Of a stretch of 64,000 bases of DNA, positions 22,076 through 33,214 are shown piece after piece; the first letter of the stretch is position 1, and every line of letters starts with the position of its first letter. The position numbers and the translations under genes were made by a program. Source of the stretch: Adiantum capillus-veneris (taxonomy: Eukaryota > Streptophyta > Polypodiopsida > Polypodiales > Pteridaceae); NCBI GenBank assembly GCA_014529385.2, contig CM043944.1, positions 77,081,884-77,145,883 of the forward strand. The letters are read 5' to 3'. The notes under the pieces were generated by a model. That model was not told where the DNA came from, ran no database searches, and saw nothing but the letters and a program-made list of their open reading frames with translations.

Positions 22076-22385
22076 GAAGAGTGCTGTTGCAAAAAGTGTT
22101 GCAAGGTTCATCTGCAAATGCAAGCATGGACCAGATCATTTTCCTCTCACTATGGTTATGGAGGATAAAGATGCGCTGGAATTAAACTGAGCTTATCTCT
22201 TTGCTGTAGAGCCTCATTCTGTTTTGCCAATTGGGATTCTTGGACTATGCAATCATACTGGGTTCGTGCCTATTAAAGGCTTAAGGCGTTTGCAAGCAGT
22301 GCAGTGTTTTCAACTCCACTTTTGAGGCATGTAAGGTCCTGGGCCTAGCACCTGCTTCAGGAATGATGTACGGATGCAGTACCTA
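22076..22385 (+). pseudogene. DGAT2: Captured fragment of diacylglycerol O-acyltransferase 2
   Basis: DGAT2 makes triacylglycerol from diacylglycerol and acyl-CoA at the ER. Read across one stop and two frameshifts, the sequence gives ARFICKCKHGPDHFPLTMV, EDKDALELN, AYLFAVEPHSVLPIGILGL, TGFVPIKGL, ASSAVFSTPLLRHV and LGLAPAS, in the order and spacing of the first half of DGAT2. EPHS is the plant version of the active-site motif (animals have HPHG). The piece is contiguous with no intron visible, suggesting capture from spliced mRNA. It is about 100 residues of a 320-340 residue enzyme, lacks start and end, and is not functional. Confidence 0.85.
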
Positions 22386-22454
22386 GTGGTTTTCTTTCAC
22401 AGTTTTTCAATATTTCTATCACCGAGACGGTGAGTGGTTTTGTGGCGGGCAACC

Positions 22455-23026
22455 TGTAGCAGGGCTACAGTGTCACTTTCACAGGACACACAATTAGTAC
22501 AGTTGGTCTGGTCTGGTTCACACTGGACGGACTCTTTGGGTTGGACAGTGACACGTAGCAGGGATACGGGGGCGGTGGTCTAGTGGACATCGTGGCCAGG
22601 TCACCACCACTCAGTTTGGGGATAGACTTAGATGGTTGACATTTATGAGCCGTTGGTGGCTCTTTATGGTTTGCATATGAGTAGTAGCTGTTGGGTCATC
22701 AGATCATCTTCTTCATATATGGTCTAGCGTCATCGTCTAGGTAGCGAGTCTATACACAGCACGTCTACACCAGCCTTGCACATCTGAGCCTCGACACCCC
22801 CATTGTACCTGTGACTCCTGGGCTCGAGCTGACTGTGCTGCAACGCCAGAGTCTGTATCGGTTCTTTAAGATAGTTGAGTCATATGTTCTGGTCTGTTGT
22901 TGTGTCTCTGTGAGCTCAGTGGTTATCTATTGTTCCTTGTTTTCAGTCTGCTTTGAGTGAGATTGTCACGCACATTGCACTGAGGAGCACCCACTGTAGA
23001 GAGCACAACACACTATCCACGCTACA
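22455..23026 (+). repeat. 3' LTR of the truncated gene-carrying element
   Basis: Begins TGTAGCAGG and ends CGCTACA. Matches the inverted LTRs at 48678-49248 and 53757-54314 over their full length. About 45 bases just before it (tcaccgagacggtgag...) also match those before the 3' LTR of Ty3-A. Confidence 0.85.
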
Positions 23027-23033
23027 ATTGCTC

Positions 23034-23213
23034 TACTTTCGGCTCAAGTTGTGCAAGCTGCTCAATCATGCGGTCCATTGCCTCATAAATCTTGCCAATG
23101 CAAGGATCCATGCCATCCAGAACTCGAAGCAAATGAACCACCAGTTTCACCTGTGCGTCTAGACTCTTGAGCTCCTTCAAGAACTCAAGATCCTCTGCCT
23201 TATCCTTGCACAA
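23034..23213 (-). pseudogene. hAT transposase fragment
   Basis: A 60-residue minus-strand stretch including VVHLLRVLDGMDPCIGKIY, then EAMDRMIEQL. This is the region before the C-terminal dimerisation domain of plant hAT transposases, where a DG...P.MG.IYEAMD pattern is typical. Nothing else of the transposon is seen. Confidence 0.55.
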
Positions 23214-23217
23214 AATC

Positions 23218-24063
23218 CCTCCAACTGTTTTTGCATAGGGGGAGGTGATGAACTCATCACTGATGAAGACCTGTCAGACCCAGGTTGACATGTAGTCCCT
23301 GTATCAACCTGGCCCTCGGAAATGTGTCCAAGGCTTTGCGGAAATCCACAAAGCTTTAATAAATCCCCTCCCATGTGTTTTGCCCTCCTCAATGATCGCT
23401 TTAAGTGTGAATATATGATCAAGTACAGAAAATCCTTCTTGAATCCTGCCTGCCCTGAAGCTTGTACACCCTCTCTCTCTGCCCATCTGCTCAACTCATG
23501 CTCAAGTATAGATGCATGTAGCTTGGCCAATGAGTGGCCAATGAGTGCGATAGTTAGTTGGCGAGGTCGGATCTCCAGACTGGTACAATCGTAGACATAC
23601 TCCAAGTCTCAGGAAACCCCTTACACATGGCCTTGTTGAACATGAAGGTCAACAAACCATCAATATGATCTCTAGCATGTAGGAAATGCTTTTCCATTAT
23701 ACCATCATGATCCTGTGCCCTCCCTGTGTGCAATCTGCAATGGCTTGCCTCACCATCTCTGCTGTGAAGAAATTAGAAGTGGGAGGGCACAGCTCCGGCA
23801 GGTCTGGCAATGGTAATTGCTCTGCTGAATAGAGAGGATGCATATTGTGTCCATGTCTCTGTAAAAGTGATGACTGAAGAGTGCGAGTGCTCTCTAGAGT
23901 CGCCAAGCCTCCCTAGAATTCTGTGATAAATATCTCTCTCAAGCTGAGCTAAGAACGCTCTTCTTTCACCGTATAAGGCGTCGGAAGAGTATTTGTGACT
24001 GCCCCATGTGTGATGTCTCCCAAAGCCACCTCTCTCTGTGGTCGGGCTCTCGTCTCTCGACAC
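23218..24063 (-). pseudogene. LINE reverse transcriptase fragment
   Basis: Pieces in different minus-strand frames give the start of a non-LTR RT: FFTAEMVRQAIADCTQGG (near 23770), SGDPTSPTNYRT, IGHSLAKLHASILEHELSRW, GQAGFKKD / SVLDHIFTLKAIIEEGK, and ALWISA (near 23330). It is cut before the catalytic DD box. This is a different lineage from LINE-C, D, E and F. Many stops and frameshifts. Confidence 0.6.
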
Positions 24064-24313
24064 ATATCATCATACCTACTATTCTGAGGTGTGCTCCTAG
24101 GCTGTGGTCTCCCATTAATGATTAAGCTGAGAGTGGGGAAAAGCTGTGGCTGTGGCTGTGTCTATCATCTCTGTCAATATCTGGGTGAGCTCTGACAAGG
24201 GTCTATGGGGGTTCTCCCTTGCCAGAAGACCATACAACATTGCTATATACACTCCGTTTGTCTCTCTGCAAAAATGGTATCTTGGATAGGGATGTGTTGC
24301 ATGATAAAAGGCA

Positions 24314-25214
<901 letters not shown>

Positions 25215-25259
<45 letters not shown>
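25215..25259. repeat. (AG)n microsatellite
   Basis: 45 bases of perfect AG repeat following the remnant above. Confidence 0.95.
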
Positions 25260-25261
<2 letters not shown>

Positions 25262-25596
25262 TTTTATTAACGTCTTCAAAAGGCCAAAATGACTTATGAG
25301 ACCAAAAAGTTATAATGCGGTGAATCTGATACAATGTCGAGTACCAAAAATAAAAAGGATACTGAAAAAAGGGTACATAGAATCCTAAACTGCTAGATGT
25401 GAACTAAGCAACTAGCTGAAATTGTGTAGGATATGAGTAGGGGGTGAAAGTAGTGATTGAGGGCTAATGCAACACAATGTGGGTGTGTGTGTGGGGATAT
25501 AATGGGCTAGAGTTGATACAAAGGCTGGTGCAAGATGAGCAGGGTGTACAATCCTCAAAAGAGCTAAATCACAGGAGATCCATCATCGCTCCCTGG
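25260..25596. other. Flank of the copia element, no gene seen
   Basis: Holds a short GT run near 25486. In minus sense its first codons after the copia insertion continue the frame of 31211-32010 for a few residues before a stop. Confidence 0.4.
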
Positions 25597-25872
25597 TGTT
25601 GAGCGCGCGGCGGTGTGTGCAAGTGATAGAGCACGCGAAGATGTGTAGTGTGTGTGCAGAGGGGTGGCGAAAGCCAGCAAGAGAGGAAGCGCTAGCAGAA
25701 CGAAGAGGGAGAGAGAGAGAGCTCACGTTTTTGGGAAAAACTCAATAAGTGAGTTTTGGGTTTTCCCACTTTTATTATAAGTGACCTTTAAAAAATGTGT
25801 TCAGGTTCAATATGAACCTGGACAAAGTATAAAAATGTACAAAAAGGGGTTATTTAGGCCTTTAACCCAACA
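25597..25872 (-). repeat. 3' LTR of the copia element
   Basis: 276 bp. In element sense it follows the polypurine tract AAGTGGGAGGT (plus positions 25873-25883). An 8-base insertion distinguishes it from the other LTR (the 'tcaggttcaatatgaacc' region near 25802). Confidence 0.9.
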
Positions 25873-25925
25873 ACCTCCCACTTAAAGGCATAAATGACGC
25901 CTTTAAGTTAACCAACTCCCACCAG

Positions 25926-27371
25926 CTATATGCAATGCTCATGTTGAGCCTTAGCAAGACTCTTGGTGAGAACATCTGCAGGGTTATCCTGTGTGTGAAT
26001 CTTAGTCAAGGTGACTAGACCATCCTCCAATACCTGTCGTATGAAGTGGTATCGCACATCAATGTGCTTTGTCCGTGCATGAAACATGGCATTCTTGGCC
26101 AAATAGACAACACTTTGGCTATCACATCCCAAGACAGGAGTACTAGCAGGCATACCAAGCTCTTTGACAAGTCAGCCCAACCATATGGCCTCTTTAGAAG
26201 CCTCAGTGGCTGAAATATATTCAGCCTTAGTAGTACTCAATGCCACATTTTTCTGCAGTCGTGAACACCAAGAGACAGCACCACCAGCAATAGCAAACAC
26301 ATAGCCACTAGTGGACTTCCTGGTATCCAAGTCACCTGCCATATCTGCATCACAATAGCCTTGCAACTTCAAGTCACTTTTGCCATAACAGATACACTTT
26401 GATTGCGTACCTTTCAAATATCTCAGAATGCATTTGATAGCTTCCCAATGTGCTTTGCCGGGATTGGACATGTATCTACTAACAACTCCCACCGCATGGG
26501 CAATGTCAGGACGAGTGGCAACCATAGCATACATAAGAGAACCACAAGCTGATGCATAAGGGATTCCCTTCATAGCATTCATTGCCACGTCATCCTTTGG
26601 GCAATCGGCTTTGCTAAGTTTTGTGTGTGGAGGTAAAGGTACTCCAAGTGACTTAGCTTCAGCCATGTTAAACCTGTCAAGTACTTTAGCAATGTACTTT
26701 TCTTGAGATAAGAAGAGCAATTTCAGCTTTCTATCTCTCTTGATTCTCATGCCCAAGATGTGCTCAACATCACCTAAATCCTTCATTGCAAAAGCTGAAT
26801 TCAGCTGACGTTTAAGAGCATCAATGGTAGACTTATGCTTCCCAGCAATCAACATATCATCTACATATAGCACAAGGATTATAGTACTTCCATCGTTATC
26901 CTTCTTTGTATACAAACAATGGTCTGAATGGCTGCGTTTACAGCCTTGAGACAGCAAAAAAGTATCAAACTTCTTACACCACTGCCGTGATGATTGTCTC
27001 AAACCATACAAAGCCCTTTTCAGTTTGCATACAAGTTCCTCACGTGTAGGAACTACAAAACCTTCAGGTTGTTTCATGTATATGTCCTCTTCAATGTCAA
27101 CGTGCAAAAACGCCGTCTTTACATCCATTTGATTCAATTCCAAATCAAGCACCGCAACGAGAGCAAAAAGGACATGTAAAGTTGTAAGCTTTACAACGCG
27201 AGAAAAGATTTCTTGAAAATCAATTCCTTCTTTCTGTGCATATCCTTTTGCAACCAATCTTGCCTTGTACTTGGGGTTTTTCATCCACAATCTTAATCTT
27301 GTATACCCATTTGTTAGGAAGAGCCTTTCTCCCTTTAGGCAATGGCACAAGATCCCAAGTATCATTTGCAT
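25926..27371 (-). pseudogene. Copia reverse transcriptase and RNase H
   Basis: RT blocks are KARLVAKGYAQKEGIDF, QMDVKTAFLHVDIEEDIYM, KQPEGF, ALYGLRQSSRQW and the catalytic LYVDDMLIAG. Copia-type RNase H follows: GYCDADMAGDLDTRKSTSGY, ALSTTKAEYISATEASKEA, then after a stop CDSQSVVYLAKN and RTKHIDVRYHFIR. The stop (WLG-stop-LVKEL, near 26172) breaks RNase H. The frame joins the integrase frame only after a frameshift near 27230. Confidence 0.9.
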
Positions 27372-28884
27372 ACAAGGATTTCATTTCCTCTTGCATTGCA
27401 AGCTCCCACTTACTGCTTGACTCACATGTCTTTGCCTCTTTATACGTAAGAGGCTCTCCCTCATCTGTCAACATAACATGATGCAAAGAGGGGTCAAAGC
27501 GCTGTATCAACCTTCTGACACGAGTAGACCTTCGTACCCAATGATCTACATTCTCAGGCACAGGTTCTACATCAGGAGGCAACTCATTTTCAACATGCTC
27601 ATGCTGCTGAAAATCATTTTCAGCCATGACAGGTGGCTGTCCATCCTCATTTGGAGCATCTAAATCATGGCCTACCTCTTCTGGCTCAAGGTTAACAGCC
27701 TGATTATCAATTTCAGCTTGCGGTAATGCATTCTGAGGCTCTTTTTCAACATCAATAGGTGGCAAGAGAGGCTGAAATTTGACCGATTTCTTGTCAATTT
27801 CAGAAGATGTAGCATTTTTCAGCAATTTAGCCTCATTGAACACTACATCTCGGCCGCGTACTACTCTCTTAAACTGAGGTAACCATATCCTGTAGCCCAT
27901 TTCACCCTCTTCCCCATAACCTAAGAAGAGTCCTTGGATGGACTTGGTATCTAGCTTTGTCCTCAAGTCATTACGAACATGGACAAAAGCCTTGCAGCCA
28001 AACACTCTCAAATGATCATAAGAGGCAGGTTTGCCAGACCAAACCTCCTCTGGAATGTCATTTTTCAGCGTACTGTTAGGAGAGCGATTGCATACATGAA
28101 CTGCAGTTTTCAAAGCCTCTCCCCAAAACCCATGAGGGAGATTAGCCGTGGACAACATGCAACGCACTCTCTCACATAAAGTACGGTTATACCTCTCAGC
28201 CACACCATTAGAAGATGGATTATAAGGGGCTGTCAACTCCCTTTTAATCCCATATTTTTCGCAATAACGCTGAAATTCAGCAGACATGTACTCCCCCCAT
28301 TGTCAGATCTCAGACATTTAAGCTTACTACCCTTTTGCGTAGTCACAAAAGCATGAAACCTCTTAAATGCATTAAATGTCTCACTCTTATTCTTTAACAA
28401 ATATGCCCAGCCTTTCCTAGTGCAATCATCAATGAATGTAACAAAGTATGATGCACCACCAAAAGACTTAACAAGCATTGACATACATCGGAGTGAATTA
28501 AATCAAGAGCATTAGCTTTGCGTGAGACACCAGAATAATAAGAAGACTTCTATTGTTTACCATACAAACAGTCATAACAAAAATCTAACTTGGTGCCCTT
28601 TACATCAACCCTCTTCAAAGAGGAAGGCACATCAAGTCCCTTCTGGCTCATATGGCCAAGTCTTTTGTGCCACAACTCCAAATGAGAAGCAACTTCGGCC
28701 ATTGCAAGAAACTTGCCAGGCAGAGCTTTGCCATGTAAATATTACAATGTACCACTCTTGCATCCCTTGACAATGAGCATTGATCCCTTAAGCAACTTCC
28801 ATGAACCCCCAACAAAAATGGTTGTATAACCCTGTGCATCCATCTGGCCAACAGACAATAGACTCTTCTTGATGCCTGGTACAT
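27220..28884 (-). pseudogene. Copia integrase
   Basis: Zinc region LWHKRLGHMSQKGL...CYDCLYGKQ near 28680-28560. The catalytic core includes FVTFIDDCTRKGWAYLLKNK, then LRSDNGG, and EKYGIKRELTAPYNPSSNGVAERYN-type sequence at about 28257, so D and E are recognisable. The GKR-type C-terminus (LFLGYGEEGEMGYRIW) follows. Split by a stop near 28545 and a frameshift near 28300. Confidence 0.88.
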
Positions 28885-29837
28885 ACCTTACATCTTTAAG
28901 CATAAACTCTTGGCCATTGTTTAATGCCAAGCGCACAGTGCCCATTCCTTCAATGTCACAAGCATGGTTATCCCCAAGGTAAATCTTGCCATACTTGCCT
29001 GCATGATAAGAAGCAAAACACTCCACAGATGGAGTCACATGAAATGAGGCACCCGAGTCTACTATCCAAGACTGTGTAAGGCCATCATTTGCACTCAGCA
29101 ATGCATCAATGACATCTCTACGTGAGATAAGCATGTCTTCTACATTTGCTACAACCAAATCTGAGGGGCATGAAGCTGCAACCAAGATCTCCTCACTGTC
29201 GGATAACTCTGTGATAACCACACTAGAGGATACATTGACAGTCTCCGAATCCTTGGAGGAGGTACCTGCTGATTTTTCCCCTTTCTTATCCTCTGTCTTC
29301 TTCTTCTCCTATGATTCCTTCTTTCTTTCCTGCTCTTTCTTGAAATACCTGCAATCTGGCTTCTTATGGCATTTTCTGCCACACTGGTAACAAGTCACAT
29401 CCTTATCCCTAGACTTGCTTTTGCTCCTGTTTTGAGTCTTGGTACCTGTATTTTGCTTCTGACTTCTGTCTCTTGCATTGTAAGCAGAACTGCCACCTTC
29501 CCCACCACTAGACTTGCGTCTAATTACCTCATTTAAGATGGAGCCTCGCACTCCATCATATGTGAGGTTGGGGCTATTACTCAAAGAAACCACAAGCGTT
29601 TTCCAAGAGTCTGGCAAAGTCATCAACAAAAATATGTCTTTCAACTTGTCATCAAAAGGTTGAAGCCCAGTATCCTGTAGCTAACTCATAACACTGGTGA
29701 AAGCACTTAAGTGCTCAGAAGCCGACTTGGCTTCGTCAAGCATCATGTTCACCAGTTTGCGCATCAAATGCACTTGATTCACAGGGGTGGCATTCTCATA
29801 AGTGGCCTTCAACTTATGCCAAATTGCTCTCAAAATG
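28742..29837 (-). pseudogene. Copia gag C-terminal half, zinc knuckle and protease
   Basis: The gag portion has LKATYENATPVNQVHLMRKL (near 29810) and LPDSWKTLVVSLSNSPNL. The CCHC knuckle is CYQCGRKCHKKPDC, near 29395-29355. A stop at about 29310 splits it from the next frame, which carries the copia protease (WIVDSGASFHVTP, near 29065) and the following ...VRYVPGIKKSLLSVGQM. Confidence 0.85.
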
Positions 29838-29839
29838 TC

Positions 29840-30170
29840 CACGTGGACAAGACGACAAGGAGGGGAGCTTGTTATTTATGCATACAATGCTCCTGCAGCG
29901 CCCATCCTTGCTATGGCAAAGAGCCTCAATATTGCTGGTTCTCCTCGCTCCCTTGTGTCGAGCCCATGTATGCATCCCGCACATCACATGCCAAGGTAAA
30001 CATCAACCCCATCGCTCGCACCCTAGGCCGTACGCTGCCCTGCAGCAGATCCGCCATGTCTCCTGCGCCACAATCCCTACTGTGGCAAAGCACCGCACCT
30101 CCAGCCCCATGGCTTTTTGACAAAAGTTCAAGTGATCAAGTGATGATAGCTTGGCCATTTGGACTCCTAT
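29840..30170. other. About 300-bp insertion of unknown origin inside the copia gag
   Basis: The gag reading frame is good on both sides (VDIKGLDS near 30190; IWHKLKATYEN near 29820), but the sequence between has no gag similarity. It is GC-richer and carries stops in gag sense. I see no inverted ends. Could be captured host sequence or a filler from repair. Confidence 0.4.
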
Positions 30171-30432
30171 CACTGTCCAAGCCCTTTATGTCCACCAGAA
30201 TGTCATCGGTCACAGCCATTTTGATATAGGCCTTTGCCCTCTTGTTGAGCTTGGCCCAATCCTCATCCGGCATATCCTTAGGCTTTACAGCCAAAAGGGA
30301 GTCCTCACAATCCTTGAGGAACAAAATCCCCTGCATCCTGTCCTGCCATAGGTCGAAACCTGTACCGTCAAATTGATTGATTTCCATCAAGCTCTTGGCA
30401 TCAGACGACAAGGAAGTAGAGACCATTTGCAC
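30136..30432 (-). pseudogene. Copia gag N-terminal part
   Basis: Starts MQMVSTSLSSDAKSLMEI and includes FDGTGFDLWQDRMQGIL, the typical start of copia gag (UBN2-like). Its end is displaced by the insertion above. Confidence 0.8.
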
Positions 30433-30942
30433 GGATAAAAATGCAGCAGAAAGTGTCTACACAAAATCTGAAAACTTTCAGTGATCACAATGTACCGCAC
30501 GTTGCATACAATGTGCTGAAAATTTCAGCAATTAACAAGTATCCCCAATGCGTACTTGCATAAACCCACAAAAGGCGTACATAAACCTCAATTTGTGTAC
30601 ATAAAAACAGTCCAATTCTGAATTTTCTGCAAATTTACTGTTTTGGCGCATCAATTTGCATCAAATGGACCTGTTTTGAGTGGGAAAAGCAAGGGGCATT
30701 CACGGGAATCGATTTAGAACACCTGCGTTTTGCTGTTTTGACCTGTAATTTTCTGGTTTTACCTGTTTTGACCTAATTTCAGCCTGTTTTAGGTTGTTTT
30801 GGGAACCGTAATCACCCTAGGCGACACCGGAAGCAAGGGGCTTCGTGATGAAAGCGGAAATTTGACGCGAGAGAAGCCTTTCGCTTGCTGTCCAGCCACC
30901 TGCGCAAAGCTTCTGAAACCCTAATCTGGCTCTGATACTAGT
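30433..30942 (-). other. Copia 5' leader and initiator-Met primer-binding site
   Basis: The complement of 30925-30941 reads TAGTATCAGAGCCAGAT, directly after the 5' LTR: an initiator-Met primer site with one mismatch. The leader itself is non-coding and rich in CTGTTTTGACC-like words near 30670-30800. Confidence 0.8.
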
Positions 30943-31210
30943 TGTTGAGCGCGAGGCAGTGTGTGCAAGTGATAGAGCACGCGAAGATGTGCAGTGTGTG
31001 TCCAGAGAGGGGTGGCGAAAGCCAGCAGGAGAGGAAGCGCTAGCAGAACGAAGAGGGAGAGAGAGAGAGCTCACGTTTTTGGGGAAAACTCAATAAGTGA
31101 GTTTTGGGTTTTCCCACTTTTATTATAAGTGACCTTTAAAAAATGTGTCATGAACCTGGACAAAGTATAAAAATGTACAAAAAGGGGTTATTTAGGCCTT
31201 TAACCCAACA
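30943..31210 (-). repeat. 5' LTR of the copia element
   Basis: 268 bp, near-identical to 25597-25872 apart from a short deletion. Contains a GA-rich stretch near 31047-31067 and a TATTATAAG-like box. Confidence 0.9.
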
Positions 31211-32010
31211 GCTGGCGGATCTCATCAATCTCCTCTATGGTCAGTAGTCTGACTGTGCGTTGTGCATGTCGGGCCAAAGTGATCCGAATCCTCTGATGCA
31301 GCCTCTGTCAATGCTGTGTAGTCCTCCGCAATCGTGGGCGTCTGGATCTCCCTAGCTCGGTCCCTCGATCGATCAGCGTGCCGTTGGTACGAGGAGAATG
31401 TGAGCTTTGCTGTGGTAGCTGCTCCTTTGGCTACCCAGTGTCCGCTCTAAAGAAGTCAGTGATCTGTCTCTGAGTCTGGCTAGCCTCTCCTCTCATCAGG
31501 CTCTCTCTGTGTCTGTGCAGCTCGAGCAAAAATAGTCCCAAACATCTCTGGTCCTCATACCCCATGACTCTAGAGAGTGATCCAAAGCCCTCTCTGGACA
31601 GGCAGTGAAAGTGGCCCGAATCCCATAGTAAACTGGGCAGTGGTATGTGTAGTGCAACTCTATCTCAGGCTAGGGGACATGTCCTGGCCTCTGCTGGTAC
31701 TCCGCTGTATCTACCAGTCTAGATGGGAAGCTGGTGTGAAGGTGTGCATATCTGGCCAATAGCACATCGTATCCCATGAGATAAGTGGGCGTCCATGTAT
31801 CTGGGCCTCGTCACAAAACCATCCTTAGTAAGGTGGAGAAGATGCTCTCTATAGAAAGCCATCTTCGTACCTAGCTCGTGTGACGGCTGTATCCAAGTCC
31901 TCCTGGTATCGAGCTGAGTCAGGTCCTAGCTGATGAGCCTAGTGATCTCGGATTGTGTAACAGTCAGAGAGGGTTCATCCAATGAGTACTGGAAGGGGGG
32001 CAATCTGTCC
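31211..32010 (-). pseudogene. Unidentified coding-like sequence, broken
   Basis: Minus-strand frames read like protein over several stretches: MDRLPPFQYSLDEPSLTVTQ near 32010, KMAFYREHLLHLTKDGFVTR near 31865, and VRLLTIEEIDEIRQ up to the copia insertion. Multiple stops and frameshifts. I do not recognise it. The repeated look suggests a transposon gene rather than a host gene. Confidence 0.35.
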
Positions 32011-32021
32011 ATGCTGAACCC

Positions 32022-32072
32022 TTGGAGAAGAAGAAGAAGAAGAAGAGAATTTTAACGTTGTAGGAAACTATC

Positions 32073-32119
<47 letters not shown>
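32022..32119. repeat. (GAA)n and (GA)n microsatellites
   Basis: A short GAA/AAG tract near 32022-32047 and a perfect (GA)n at 32075-32119, just upstream of the host exon. Confidence 0.9.
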
Positions 32120-32121
<2 letters not shown>

Positions 32122-32159
32122 GACACATTACTAGCTCAAAGGTCTGTTTTGTTTTGTAG

Positions 32160-32439
32160 ATTGAATGGTACTTTCTTGAAGAGGATGATCTTGGTCCAAT
32201 CAATTTCAGGAATGAACTTGAAGCACTGAACACCATACTTGCAGCTCTTGAATGTGTAGCTAGTACCTATAAAGACAATCCGTCATTTCATATTCTGGTT
32301 GAGATGGTAAAGCAAAAACTTGGGCTCCTTCATACTGATGAAATTGTGGAAGCCAACAATCCATGTGTAGGTGACAAAGAGAGAAGGTTTTTGGATTGGG
32401 CACAGAGGGAAGGAATCGAAACCAAGCTTGATGTGGCAG
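32160..32439 (+). CDS. Host exon: SET-domain protein-lysine methyltransferase, first part of SET
   Basis: Seen: a 280-base open stretch starting after a pyrimidine-rich acceptor ending TTTTGTAG (32152-32159) and ending GGCAG before GTTGTG (32440). It reads IEWYFLEEDDLGPINFRNEL..., then a Leu-rich helical part, and ends KERRFLDWAQREGIETKLDV plus Ala and one base (phase 1). The last 20 residues resemble the start of the SET domain in Rubisco-LSMT/SETD3-type methyltransferases (LxxWAxxxGV/IxxxLxV). No stop, no frameshift. It joins in phase to 55603-55721. Such enzymes methylate lysine or histidine on plastid or cytosolic proteins. Upstream exons are not found in the window. Confidence is high for an exon, good for the family. 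Confidence 0.78.
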
Positions 32440-33214
32440 GTTGTGAACATTGTCTTTTAGTTGGAGAATCCTTTTAGTTTTGCCTGCATAGTGTGCATGT
32501 TTTATCTCCTCCTTTTGCCACTATTGAGATCCTACTTCAGAACCTGTTTGTTTAATGGTAAGAAGATGCTTCTTTTTACTGAAATGAGATCATATTTGGA
32601 CCTGTCGATGGTAAGGAAATGAATGAAATGGGAACAGTTTTCATCAAGTGTGTTTCTTGTTGGTTTACAAGTTTTGATAAAAGGAGCATGAGTATGCTGT
32701 TTCCTTATTTCTTAATGGTCTCAAAAGTCAGATTTCAGGCCAATGTGGCATGTGCATGTACACATGATGGGACACAAACTTGCAAGTGCCAATGCAGCGG
32801 AGGGCCTTGCAGGCTGTGAAAACGCAGCATTGAAGGCAAATGAAGGTGGAACTCTAACATTACCACCAAATAGTACAAGCTATTGAGAAGACATGATTTT
32901 GTACTCTGCCAAAAGAAAACTGGAGAAGCAAAAGACAGCTCCGATAAGCATCCAAACCTTAAAATGATGATTTTTACCATGATTCTCTAGAGGCGAGTGC
33001 AGACTGTTACACGTGGCCATCAATCTAAAAAGCGGAAATCCTTTTCAGCAGTGTTTGTTTACGAAGAAGTTTTTAGTAGCATAAAGCTGCTGAAAACTGG
33101 CAGCAACAAGGCCGAGATGTGGTCTCGAACAGCAGCCCGCTAAAATCAGCAGGAGGCAACGAGGAGCACAGAAGCATTGAACTGCTTGCGTGCAGGTCTC
33201 GGCTCTCTCTCTCT
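32440..33214 (+). other. Residual intron sequence
   Basis: No convincing coding on either strand, no repeat recognised. A short open frame at 32619-32819 has no homology-like features. Confidence 0.5.

Larger units (their letters stand above)
19582..23026 (+). mobile_element. 5'-truncated non-autonomous LTR element carrying host gene fragments (sister of Ty3-A)
   Basis: Similarity to the minus-strand element at 48678-54314 starts abruptly at 19582 (CCTCACTCGGGCCCAGAGAG) and ends with a shared 572-bp LTR at 22455-23026. Between them lie a degenerate protease region, a C-rich low-complexity tract and, instead of RT and integrase, captured pieces of host genes including DGAT2. No RT, RNase H or integrase is present. 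The 5' LTR and gag are missing. Confidence 0.75.
25597..31210 (-). mobile_element. Ty1/copia LTR retrotransposon (5.6 kb)
   Basis: LTRs at 25597-25872 and 30943-31210 begin TGTTG and end CAACA in element sense or its complement. CCTGG precedes the left end and GCTGG follows the right end, a 5-bp target duplication with one mismatch. The primer site (30941-30925, complement) is for initiator-Met tRNA. Gag, protease, integrase, RT and RNase H follow in copia order on the minus strand. Several stops, one frameshift near 27230 and an insertion in gag make it inactive. Motif style suggests a Tnt1/Tork-like lineage (inference). Confidence 0.92.

Noticed and set aside
32619-32819. 66-residue frame in the SET-gene intron
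   Set aside because: No domain, no splice sites around it, and composition typical of intron.
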